From NCBI GenBank assembly GCA_001600635.1, contig BCKL01000025.1:340790-404789 (forward strand): DNA of 64,000 bases, in the 5' to 3' direction. Every line of letters begins with the position of its first letter. The first letter of the stretch is position 1. The notes under the pieces are model-generated. The model worked only from the letters and a program-made list of their open reading frames with translations. It did no database searches and was not told where the DNA came from. Positions 10,866 through 21,061 of this stretch are shown piece by piece. This DNA comes from Leucosporidium creatinivorum. Taxonomy: Eukaryota; Basidiomycota; Microbotryomycetes; Leucosporidiales; Leucosporidiaceae. Position numbers and translations under genes: made by a program.

Positions 10866-13025
10866 ATGATGCTGTACCACTCCCACTCGCAACGGCTGAG
10901 GGAGCAAGGGATGCTGCCCCTCCAAGTCGAGCCTGAACCGCTCGTCGCCTCTTTGCCTCCTCCTCCCTTCTACTCGCCCGACTCTGGCTCAGCAGGACAC
11001 GACGGCTCGGCTGTTGGGTGTACAGAGAATCATCTGCAGTACCCTTCTACTCTGTACCCTTCTCCACCTCCCTCCTACCCGCCTTACGACCACCAACCCG
11101 CACTCTTCCCCACCTCCTTCCTCTACGACCCAACCCTCGACTCGGGAGCAACCGACTTCTACCCGGCCACAGCAGCCAATTACTCGCTCTACTCGGCTAC
11201 ACCTCACCACTCGCAAGCTCTCATGACCACCTCGTCAGGCTCAGAGTACGACGACTCGCAGCTGGAGCATCGTCGCGGCAGCTCAAACTCGTCGATCGCT
11301 ACTACCGTCTTTGGCGGACCGAGCTACTCGGGTACAGAGCAGGAGATGATGTACATGGACGAGGACGCGGCTGCCAGTTTGCAGCAGAGTATGTCGAGGA
11401 TGGAGCAAGGTCAACATGAGGCGTTCGTGGGGTGGAAGAGGGGCAGGGAGGAAGAAGGCCAGCAGCAGGGATTGGGCGTTTCTGTAGGGGATCACGAGGA
11501 CTGGGGCTATCACCAACAACAAGCTCCGAAGCGCTACCGCACTTCCGCCGTCGTCCCCCCTCCTCCCGCCAACGCTCCCGTCACCCCTCCTTCCTCGGTC
11601 TCGGCCTACCCTTCCCGCCGCGCATTCACCGACCCAGCAGCGCCATCACGCTACCAACACCATCCTCACCACCACGCCACTACACCACTCATCGCTCCGA
11701 TCCCCCGCTCTAGTAGTATGTCCATCGCCCGAACCCTCTCCTACGGCGCCCTCCTCCCCACCGCCGAGCGCGACCGGACGATCCCTCGTTCGCACTCCTA
11801 CGATGGAGTCCTCCCCGCTACACGCTATCCTATCGCCCGTCCTGCGTCCCCGACCCAACCGGTCGTGCTCAAGAAGTTTACCCTCCCTGCTAGTCAGGCG
11901 TTGAGCAACAAGAGCCCGGCGTCGACGAGTCCGAGGATTGAGGGGGAGTTGGAGTCGGCGGCGAGGTTTGAGCCGCTGATGAGGGCGGGGGGATGGGCTG
12001 GGGAAGATGGGTGCTCGATGCCCTCAACGCCGGGGAGGCGAGGGAGTGGGGAGGAGTGGACGACGACGACGACGAAGCAGCAGCAGCAGCAGCAGCTCTA
12101 CTCGCCCATCTCCCCGCCGCACCACCTTCACCCCGCACCACCACCACAGCAAGTCGGCGACTTCTATCCCCCTCCTTCCACTCCCGCTACTTCGACTGTA
12201 CCTCTCGCTCGGTTTCCTCCGGCTTCGGCTTCCTCCACCCTCCCGCTTCCCGAGGAACCTATGCTCCTTCCTGTTGTCACGCCTCGTCAGCAGAGTGCGA
12301 CGTCGAGGAGGAAGGTCTCGACGCCTCATCTTCCTGGTAACGGAGCAGGAGGCGAGCCACCCCTCCCTACGTTGCCGGGCCGTCGACCTTCGCTCGCGCC
12401 GAGGCCGGTGCTCGAACATGCCCCCTCCTCCTCGGTCGCTGCTCCTCCTCCTCCCGTCGTCACAGGCATCACCGTTGTCCTCCCTTCTCCCACCAACGCC
12501 AAAGGCCGCCCTTCTTCCTCCTCTTCCTCCCAAGCCTTTCCCACCGTCTCCCTCCCCTCTCCCTCCCCCTCCTCCCTCGCCGGCCTCGGGCCCATCTCGA
12601 CCATCCACCCCCGGTTCAACGGCTCCCCCGCCCCCTCCTCCTCCACCACCGCCCTCCTCAAAGAAGCCGACAAATCCCACCCCTGCGAGTTTAAGGGATG
12701 TGGCAAGATGTTCCGCCGGTTGGAGCATTTGAAGAGGCATGAGAGGAGTCATACGCAGGAGAGACCGTATGGGTGTGAGGCGTGTGGGAAGTGGTTTAGG
12801 TGGGTCGGCTTCTGGCTCTGCTCCTTCTCCTTCTCTACGCCGAGCCCGAGCAAAGGCTGACCCGAACTCGATTGGATACCGAACAGCCGCTCTGATAACC
12901 TCGCTCAGCATAAGAAGACTCACGCCAAGGCATTGGGACTCGGATCCTCTCCTCCTCCTCCTGGACGTCGCTCCCAATCCTCCGCCGAGCCTGTTGAAGT
13001 GGCCGTAGCCGTTCCCCGAGCTTGA
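10866..13025 (+). CDS. C2H2 zinc-finger transcription factor with long low-complexity N-terminus
   Basis: Two exons (10866-12799, 12887-13025; phase-2 intron with GCTGACC branch) encode about 690 residues. The first about 590 residues are Pro/Ser/Tyr/Gln-rich, with a poly-Gln run from the CAG tract near 12076 and many S/T-P sites. Two adjacent C2H2 fingers sit near the C-terminus: C-x4-C-x12-H-x3-H around CEFKGCGKMFRRLEHLKRH, then CEACGKWFSRSDNLAQH. The intron splits the second finger inside WFSRSD, and splicing it restores the canonical spacing. The RRLEHLKRH and SRSDNLAQH helices resemble the Ste12-associated and Msn2/4-type finger pairs of fungi, so a nuclear DNA-binding regulator of stress or developmental genes is likely. 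The exact orthologue is not assigned. The first of two consecutive ATGs is used as start. Confidence 0.85.
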
Positions 13026-13607
13026 TCCCCCTCCTCCTCCCCTCTCCCTCCACTCGCATCACTACCATCACGTTACATACGTTCATACATACATTACCTC
13101 ATTCTTTCTCATACTACTCCATACGACCGACTGCTGTACCCTCCTTCGCTCTCTCGCCTCACTTCGGCGCTCGGAGAAGCCGAACCCAATTTAGTGCCCT
13201 TCTGTAGCCTTTCAGTAACCCTCACAAACAGACCTTGGATACAAGAACAATTGAACACGATCAAGCAGTACCATACCTGTAGCCCATTCTCGACAGCAAA
13301 CAAGCTAAAAGTGCTGCGCCGAACTTGGACCCTTTCGCCCTTTGGACTTGCCCTCTCGAGCGCGTCCCTCCTCCTTGCTTGCCTTTCTCCCATCTCGTCT
13401 CGCCTCAGTCTCTCGCCTCGTCGGTTCTCGTACAGCAACACTCACCCTAGTCGCTCACCCAGCACCCCACTCTCCTTCTTTTCTCCTTCTCTGCTCCCCT
13501 ACAACCCGACTCGAGCACACCCCGCCAAACGAGCACAGCGGCGCGTCCCCTCTCCTCCTCCTCTCCCGACAAACAGCCCGCCCGCCCTAGCGCACAAGCA
13601 GCTAGGG

Positions 13608-16228
13608 ATGTGGCACACCTCTCTCTTCCCCTTCTCCCTCACCCTGCTAGCGCTGGTAAGCAGCAGAACAGCGAGAGCAGCTGACAACCCGGACGATGCG
13701 AGCGGTAGGTCGCATTGTCTGTCGAGTTTGTGGGAGCGGGAGCTGACGCGTTTTTGCATGGGATACAGGGAAACTACTCTAGTACGTCTTTTTGCTGCTT
13801 CCCGCCCTCGTTTGGCTGGTCGGGGAGGCGAGGGCACGGGGCTGGCTGGCGAGAGAGGGCTCGAGCGGGCTTGGCTTGGCGGAGGAAGAGCGAGCGGGCG
13901 CTGTAGGGCTGGAGAGGGTGCTGAGGATTCTCAGAGGTGCTGCTGAGCGGTGTTGCTGCAGCCAAGACCTGGGGGGCAGCCAAGACCTGGGGGCAGGCGA
14001 CGGAGGGGAGGCTCGGAAGCGCCGAGCTGGAGGGGGGAGGCCGTGCGCTGGGGCTGTGCAAGGACGACGTGAGGCTGAGAGGAGGAGATGGGGGGTGTTG
14101 ATGGAGAGGCGGAGATCCCTGAGCAGGAGGAGCAGCAACAAGGAGCAGCAGTCGACCTCGCCCGCCCATTTCTCCTCGGCGTGTGGAGCGGGGCTTTGCG
14201 CGCTGGAAGAATGAAGATGGGAGATAGGGCTCGCTGGTGATCCTGAAGCTGGAGCTTAGGAGCGAGCGGAGACTCCCACCTCGGGACGGCTCGTCGAGTC
14301 GAGGGGCTCGGCGGGAGGTCTCGTGCGTGCGTGGAAGGGATACTTGCTCGCTCGGTCGCTGAGATTCGGCGGAACAGAGCGGGGGTCCGAGGAGGAGCAG
14401 CACTACGGCGCAAGATGTCGAGCTCTTCGCTCGGCAGGCTGCTCGTTTACTGTCTCCTTCCTTCTCAGGCTCTTGCTCACTGCTGTCTCCGCTCGGGCTG
14501 CCTAATTAGTGTGACGCTGAGCGAGGTTCACCAGGCGCTCATGAGGTGGGGGTGCGTTGGAGACCAGTGCAGTTCCGGGCGTGTCGGTCGTAATGCTCCC
14601 TTCTCGGCGCCAAAGGCGATAGGCTGCCGAGGTGTGAGAGTGGGGCTCGAAGCTCTGCTTTTGCTCTTGGTGTAGCAGACATCGCACTCGCATAGCAGCC
14701 GCGCTATGGGAGCAGCGGCGGAGATGTCTCGCTCTTTCTTCTCGGCGCGTGCAGCTGGGACTGTGTGCGCTGGAAGAATGGATAGCGAAGGGCTGAGACG
14801 CTGCTGCGGATTTCGGAGCTGGAGCTGGGAGCGAGCGGCGGCGACTGCATCTCGGGACGGCTCGTCGAGTCGAGGGAGCTCGGCGGGGGGTCTCGTCGGA
14901 GGCGAAGACTTCTGCTCGCTCGTTCGCTGGTTAAGCGTCGAGGGAACGGAGCAGCAGCCTGATGTGCAGCGGAGGCGGACACTTCTCAAGTCTTCGAGCC
15001 GTCACAGCGGTGGAAGCTGAGGATGGAAGGCTCGGCGAGCAGGCGCGGCCAGATGACGGCAGCGCCTGCAGCTGATGGTCCCTCTGCCTCAAGGTTCCAC
15101 ATAGTCGAGGCTCACGAACATGCATCGATGGACCTTTCCGCATCGAGATTATTGCTGACCGCCCCTCCCCTCCTGCAGCATCACCGAACCGGCTTGCGGC
15201 TACTACCAGGTTCGTCGATCTCGCTTCTCGTCGCGCTTAAAGATAGCTGATCCTTTCTCCACCATCACAGTGCTTCGTAGACTGGACTCAAGGCGAAGAT
15301 GTCGCCGTCAACTGGCTCGGCCCAGCCGCCGGCTCGGTTTCGGTCATGCTCATCTCGACGAACGGAGGACCTACGTGAGCTTGCTCTTCTCTCTCATGGA
15401 CAGTGAGCGGCAATGCTGACTCGTTCTGCGCTCAACAGATACGACGTCACCAACTCCATCGCCGGCATCTCGCAAGAAGGCTACTGCAACTCGGGCGGAG
15501 GACTCGGTGTAGTCCAGCCGGGCGTTGAGTGCGGGAGGATTGAGTTCACCGTTCCAGGCGGCTGGCGACCCCGGGATAACTGTACGTTTCTCGCTCCCTT
15601 CCCTCCCTCTGAGCGCTCGCTGACCCTACCCAACTCTCAAACAGACACCATCGCCGTCCAATCCCTCTCCGACCCCTCCATCATCGGCTACACCGACAAC
15701 ATCAACGTCATCAAAGGAGAAAACGTCGGCTCGGGAACGAGCGTCCAGCTACATACGATTGCTGGACCAACGAGCACGAATTGGAACGCGGCGGCGAGCT
15801 TTACGGGGAGGATACCGGATCCTACGGCTGTGACCGGCGGGGGCGGAGGGGGAGCAGGAGGAGGAGGAGGAAAGTCCAAGACGAGGGACTCGGCGACACA
15901 GGCGCCCAGCTCGACTCAGCAGCCCTCTTCCTCGGACTCGAACTCGGACTGGTCGAACAAGGGCTCCAAATCCCGATCCGACTCTCCTTTCTCCACCGCC
16001 TCCTCCTCGAGCACAGAGGACCCATCGTCCACCTCTCCCGCGATGGCCTCCTCCATCCTCTCACTGTCCTCACTCTCCGCCGGCGGAGGGTCACTCGCTG
16101 CGCAAGGCTCAAGCTCAAGCGAAGGAGGCGCAGTGGCTACTGCTACTCCCACCTCTGGATCAGAACGCACAACGTCGGCTGGTGTTGGTGCGGTGCTGTC
16201 GGGATTGCTGGGATTGTTGCTGCTTTAG
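13608..16228 (+). CDS. GPI-anchored cell-surface protein with Kre9/KNH-like domain
   Basis: Exons 13608-13704, 13769-13781, 15179-15209, 15271-15374, 15439-15581 and 15645-16228 give about 323 residues with all phases matching. Residues 1-24 are a signal peptide (FPFSLTLLALVSS, cleavage near ARA-AD). The mature start KLLYITEPACGYYQ leads into a beta-rich domain (CFVDWTQGEDVAVNWLGP, DNYTIAVQSLSDPS) resembling the N-terminal domain of Ser/Thr-rich GPI wall proteins (Kre9/KNH type). A Gly run and a long Ser/Thr/Gly tract follow. It ends in the hydrophobic tail VGAVLSGLLGLLLL, as expected for GPI attachment. The likely site is the outer plasma membrane or cell wall. The oddity is a 13-nt exon followed by a 1397-bp intron. 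The signal peptide being in phase with the domain supports the model, but the tiny exon is the least certain part. Confidence 0.75.
13782..15178 (+). other. 1.4-kb intron, far longer than its neighbours
   Basis: This runs from a GTACGT donor to a CTGCAG acceptor, with a GCTGACC branch site at about 15154 and a pyrimidine tract. Ordinary introns in this window are 45-100 bp. It contains no convincing coding frame. It holds an 18-bp direct repeat (GCAGCCAAGACCTGGGGG twice, about 13959-13995) and a larger internal duplication (listed separately). Confidence 0.65.
14170..14930 (+). repeat. Diverged direct duplication inside the long intron (about 14170-14370 and 14738-14930)
   Basis: Two blocks about 568 bp apart share, in order, TTCTCCTCGGCG/TTCTTCTCGGCG, a GCGCTGGAAGAATG segment, GGAGCGAGCGG-like DNA and CGGGACGGCTCGTCGAGTCG followed by AGCTCGGCGGG-like sequence. 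Divergence is visible but the order of blocks is kept, which points to an old tandem duplication of about 570 bp. Confidence 0.6.
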
Positions 16229-16659
16229 GGAGGGTTTAGAGAAGGAGCTCGGTGGTGGTCGTTTTTTTATCCCGTCGTTCGATACCCCCTTTTCATTGCT
16301 TGCTCGCTTTCATCTAATGTGCAACCCCTGATTCTTGTTCAGCTGCACATCTTGTCTCGGTGCGGCGAGGTAGAGAGCGAACGAGAAGAACGGCGAGGCA
16401 AGGTCGACTCGCTCCTCAGCCTCGAGCAGCGGCTGGCGAGCGGTCAGTCTGCTGCGGGTTGCTGATGCTGTGGGGTGCTCTCATTCGGATGAAACCGTCT
16501 TGAAGGGCTCTCACGACGCCAGCGAAAGGTACACAACAGCGGGCGAGCGACTCTCGCGTCCCTCACTCTCGCGCTCTCGGCGGCCAAGTCGGTTGCGGCG
16601 GATCAAAGCGAGGTGGCAGATTGACAACGGCTCAGAGTAGTACAGATCCCGCCTGATCC
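16229..16659. other. Convergent intergenic region
   Basis: This lies between the 3' ends of the GPI protein gene and family gene B3. A T-rich GTTTTTTTATCC stretch near 16260 and CCCCCTTTTCATTGC near 16286 could belong to 3' processing of the GPI gene. No gene is seen. Confidence 0.4.
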
Positions 16660-17685
16660 TCAAAAGCAAGGCTCACACAAGCTCCAGAGCATCCAGCGCG
16701 GCTCAGCCTTGGCGAAGTGCTTCGGCGTTTCCTTCTTGGCTTCGGCTTGCCTGTTCGAGCTGTTGTCGGCCGTCTTCTCTTCCTTGCTGCCCGTCGTAGG
16801 AGGGAGAGGAGAGGCGTCGGAGAGGCGAGGGTTGCTGGGAGCGAGGGCTGAGCCCTTGGTGCGGTCGCGAACGTCCAGGCGATAGCTCGAGACGAGGCGT
16901 CGGAAGCGGGTGTTGGCGTCGGCGGGGACAATGAGAGCTTCGGGGGTGAAGTTGAAGACAGTGTTGGCAGTTCCGAACTCGTGGTGGCCTTCGGCGCGGC
17001 TAGCAGGGAAGCCAGACTCGGTTGAGGCGAGAGGAAGGGCGATGGCCATCAGGCTGTCGAAGTCGAAGTAGCCGTCCTCGCCGTCTCGCCTCCACATCTG
17101 ATCCCCAGCGAGGCAAAGCTGGTGATCCTTGAGGAGACTGTTGATGTCCTGCTCGAGCGTAATGTGGTCAGCAGAGGGCTTTCGCTATCGCCAGCCGAGG
17201 GCAAGAGGCCATCCACTGACCGCCAGCTGCTGTAAGGTACGTTCACGCAAGACGTCGGACTCTGCGACGTTCTCGAAGCAGCCATAGTCGCATGGAGGCG
17301 AACCCCAGCGATTCCACGCGTGCTTGGAAACCGGCTCGGGGCCTTTGCTGTGGCAGGGGCACCATCCATCGACGCCCGAGTTCTCGTAGTCCTGCTCCAC
17401 GCACCAATCGCAACGGAAACGCGAGAGCCTGTCCTGCTCTGCCTTTTCGACAGCGCCACCGAGCAACTCGTCCTTGACCATCTCCCACACCTCCTCAGGC
17501 AGCTCCCTGGCGGTCGTCTTCTCATCCTGTCCCTTGATCTCGAGCTTGCCAGAGCGACGGCGGTGTACGAGGAGATCGATAGCGAGGATAGTAGGTCGGG
17601 TAGCTTTATAAGCTGGAGCGGCAAAGTCGAGCGAGGCTGTAGTGACCCAGAGGCCATAGAAGAGCGTCGCGTTGCTCCAGCACAT
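16660..17685 (-). CDS. Family member B3: FYGLW / F-box-like / Cys-cluster protein (intact)
   Basis: On the minus strand, exon 1 is 17685-17221 and exon 2 is 17148-16660, separated by a 72-bp phase-0 intron with a GTCAGT donor. The product is about 317 residues. It starts MCWSNATLFYGLWVTTASL, then has VHRRRSGKLEIKGQDEK, the F-box-like LPEEVWEMV, a Cys cluster (RCDWC, WCPC, W.RWGSPPCDYGC), and after the intron DINSLLKDHQLC, VPADANTRFRRL and the end EPRWMLWSLCEPC. It is the closest intact relative of B2. About 190 bp of upstream DNA, with the CTCAAAGCAGCAG and CTCGCCCTCTCGAAATG segments, also matches the B1 and B2 leaders, so the promoter was copied with the gene. The function is unknown. Confidence 0.8.
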
Positions 17686-18495
17686 TTCGAGAGGGCGAGC
17701 GAGGAGGGGCTGAGGGCGAGCTTGCAGGTGGAGTGCTGTAGCTGTAACTGCTGCTTTGAGGTCCTTCCGAGAGCTGTCGACGAGCGGCGAGAAGCGAGAC
17801 GAAGATTTGGCAGGAGCACAAGCGAGGCGGACGGGTTTGACCGCCTGTTGAAGGGTTCGCTGCGGATCACATCTTGAGCTCGGCTCATATGGAGCTCAGG
17901 ATAGCTAGGAGTCGAGCATTACTGGGCTGTCTCGGTACTAGACTGTACACCGAGCTCGTCTTATCGTTCCTCAGCGCGCGAGAGCACTGGGAGGGCAGCG
18001 CCGAGCAGCTTTCCTGCAGTCGAAGAGGGTTCGAAGCGGCTCTGTGGCTCGGGCAGCGCTTTCTTAGTAATGCAGAGCCCTGTAGAGTAGCTCAAGCCGT
18101 ACCAATGGGCCAGAGCTGGAGAGAGGGCACCTCCTTCGCCGAGAGTCTCCTTCGCCGAGCTCATAAAGCCGAGCAAGGAGTGGCTCTGTAGAACATCGGA
18201 AAGGCCGACTAATTGATTGTAAGATCCGGCCGGACAATAGAATCGTGACCTGCTGACCTACAGGATCCGCCTATCGGCTCGGAGCCGAACTTCGGCACCT
18301 CCCACCTCTTGACCTCTCCCACAACCTCACTTGTCGCTCTCGTCTCGCCTCGACTATTCGGGACGAGTCTGTAGCTGTCTGAGCACTGCCAACACCCCTA
18401 CAAAACCTCTCCCACGCTGCCCAACAGCCTACAGGACCCCCACTTTGAATTGACGCCGCCCTCGCGCCCTCAACGACTCACGGCCGACCAGGACG
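17686..18495. promoter_or_regulatory. Divergent intergenic region between B3 and the BAR-SH3 gene
   Basis: An 810-bp gap between two genes transcribed away from each other, so it should hold both promoters. The B3-proximal 190 bp is shared with the leaders of B1 and B2. I see no certain TATA box or protein-binding site. Confidence 0.4.
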
Positions 18496-20572
18496 ATGCA
18501 GAAGCTCAAGAACTTTACGCTGCCCTCGTTCGCCAGTAGTAGCAGCAACGCTACAGAGAACACCCCGCCGCCGCTAGATCCCGACACGCTGAGCTCCGTC
18601 GAAGCTCGACGCACCGTCCTCAGCGCACTGCTCGCTTCCCTCACCGTCTACCACAGCACAGCAGCAAAGCTACGGCCAAACCCTCAGAGATCTTTGGGAG
18701 GATCGACGGAGACGGCCCTTCCCGTGCAGTGGGTTGGCAAGGAGCTGCTGGCGGGAGAGGAGCAGCTCGACTCGCTTGAAGCCGGTCCCGAGGGCTTCGC
18801 AGCCTATGGTGAGTGCCGGCAGCATTGTAATGCAACGCTGTAGCTGACCTCCCTTGTGCTCCACAGCGCGCACACTCAAGCTCATCGGCGAGGCGCAACT
18901 CAGAGTCGCCCAACTCAACCAAGGCTTCCTCGACACGGTCGGCATCTCGGTCCTACAAGAGCTCGAGCAGACGATGCGGGACTTCAAGGATTTCGAGCGC
19001 AAGTACAAGGAAGCGGAGAAGCTCCGAGCGTCACTCGAGTCCAAGCTCGCAAAGGTGGGGCCGCGCGCTCGAGCTCAGCTAGACGGGGAGAAGGTGCTGA
19101 CAATTAAATCGTACACCCGAGCAGAAGGAGAAGAAGACTTCAGACGCCGAAGCAGAGCGAGTAGCTGAGCTCGACTACACTGATGCGTGCGATTCGCTCG
19201 ACCGGCTCGCTCGCTCCCTTCTCACGGGCGTGGAGAAGGACAAGCAAGTCCTCGAGGATCTGGTGGATGCTCAGCTGGGTGAGCGCGATGCGACTTGCTT
19301 CTCTCCTATTCTCGCTAACATACTGCCCTCAGATCATGCGACGAAGCAGGCCGACCTCCTGCGCGAGTGCCGAGCTGCTCTCTCGTCCTCCAGGCCGTTA
19401 GTTGGACTCAAACGAGCCTCGGTACACAGAGCTGACCCTTACATCGATACAGTGCCCTTCCTCCTCGCTCTTCTGCTACCCTCGGGCTCCCTCGAGCCAC
19501 CACACGCATGGCTCGCTCCCACTCCGACTCGGTCGTTCGCCCCGAGCGGCACTCCTCCTCCCCATCTTCGACACCTCACTCGCCCAGCATCTCAGGCGCT
19601 TCCACTCCCAGCCTTCGGCGCAGCACTATCGGTACTGCCAGTGCCGACAAGGGCAAAGGAGGCCGGCCTGCCATCCCCGACGCTCTCAAGGCCCAATCCC
19701 GGAGCCGGAGCAGCAGCATGCTCGGTCGCTTCTCGCCCAGCGTCATCCGTGGGAAGAAAAAGGAGAAGGCGACTGGAGGGCAGGAGGGAGAGGAGGACGA
19801 CGACGAGGATGCCTATCGGCACGAGGAGAGCGAGCCGGAACCGCTGGACGAGCCTCCCGCTGCTGTCACCAACTCGCCCTCATCGAGGTTCACTGGCGCC
19901 CTCCCGACACTCAGCTCGTTCAAGGGCCTCTCGCTCAGCAACGGATATTCTTCCACGAAGTACGACTCCCTCGCCGACGACGCCGCCTCCCCCATCACCT
20001 CGTCTCCGACCTCCGCCTCAGCCCGCCGTGCCCTCCCTCCCGCACTCAAACGTCACCAGACCGCTCCATCCCCTCGCACCTCCTCTTCCCACGACCATGA
20101 TCCCCCCAAGTTCGTCGAAGCGCGCTGGCAATTTGCCACGACCGACTCGGGCGAGCTAGCGCTCGAGAAGGGCGACCTCGTTCGCGTGGAGGAGGAGATC
20201 AACACCGAATGGATGACGGGAGAGATCGTCTCTACCTCAGATGGGAATGAGCGGCGTGTAGGGAAACGAGGCATGTTCCCTACCGCCTTCGTCGCTCCAT
20301 CCATCTCAACCCTCGCCTCTCCCGCTTTCGACTTCTCGCAACCCAGTCGGCGGAGTCAAGAGCTGGATCGAGGTGATTCGTGGAGCATGAGTGCGGCTTC
20401 CACGACGGACGAGTCGGCTAGTGAGCTGTCGGAGGATGAGGAGGCGAAGGAGGGGTTGAGAGAGGCGGGTGGGAAGTCGGGCTCGGGAACGCCGAGGAAG
20501 GCGCCTCCTCCTCCACCGGCGAGGAGGAGGACGGGGACTGTGGGAGCGACGGCGAGTCCGTTTGCTGATTAG
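18496..20572 (+). CDS. BAR-domain plus SH3-domain protein (endophilin/amphiphysin-like)
   Basis: Five exons (18496-18808, 18867-19054, 19125-19278, 19333-19396, 19453-20572) give about 612 residues. Residues about 30-270 form a charged helical region typical of a BAR dimerisation domain: helices around VEARRTVLSALLASL, LNQGFLDTVGISVLQELEQ and DFERKYKEAEKLRASLESK. Ser/Pro-rich linkers follow. An SH3 domain is present at about 430-500 (VEARWQFATTDSGELALEKGDLV...GMFPTAFV, with the ALYDF position read as ARWQF). The tail is proline-rich (APPPPPARRR) and ends TASPFAD. It probably acts at membranes and the actin cytoskeleton in endocytosis. The start ATG precedes a short amphipathic stretch MQKLKNFTLPSF. 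Confidence 0.85.
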
Positions 20573-20740
20573 GGACAAGAATCTTAGAAGAGCTAGATTA
20601 TTCGCAAAGCAGTGCTCTCATTCGCTATCGTCGCAGCGCGAGCTGAGGTGTGGTGGCTCAGATGCAGCATTGTCTGCAAACGACCGTTCAGCGAGATAGA
20701 CCACAGCTGTGTCTTATTTTCGAAGACTGAAGAACAGTAT

Positions 20741-20945
20741 TGAAGGGGGGAAGGAGGGGAATCGGAGGGAGGTGAAAGGGTCAGTGAGCTGTTCAACGAG
20801 ATCCCGGCTCGACTCGTTGTTTCCGTCCTCCTTCCCTCCAGCAGCACCATTTATTCAACAACGGGGTCGCGAGGGCTCAGATACCGTTGTGTTGTATCGT
20901 CACGGCTTGTACGGCGCCAAGCGACAAGATAAGGCAGTGTGAATC
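20741..20945 (-). mobile_element. Truncated copy of the 26.5-kb inverted-repeat element
   Basis: About 205 bp that is the reverse complement of the left part of the element at 26549-26752. It ends in the same terminus, read here as AAGATAAGGCAGTGTGAA, and includes the shared GGCTTGTACGGCGCCAAGCG-type and AGCTGTTCAACGAGATCCCG segments. The other end is missing, and homology stops near 20741. It lies directly downstream of the BAR-SH3 gene and may form part of its 3' region. Confidence 0.65.
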
Positions 20946-21061
20946 ACTCGCTCTTCTTTCTCTGCTTCTCCAGACGACTGATGAAAGGGATGACAAATCG
21001 TGATGCAAAGCGCGAGGATCCAGCCTACATGCCTCACCCTCGCCCTATGCAGCAACAGTAC

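Noticed and set aside
13774-14403. Long minus-strand frames within the 1.4-kb intron
   Set aside because: They are Pro/Ser/Arg-rich compositional frames overlapping a repeat. The two repeat copies do not conserve one common frame.
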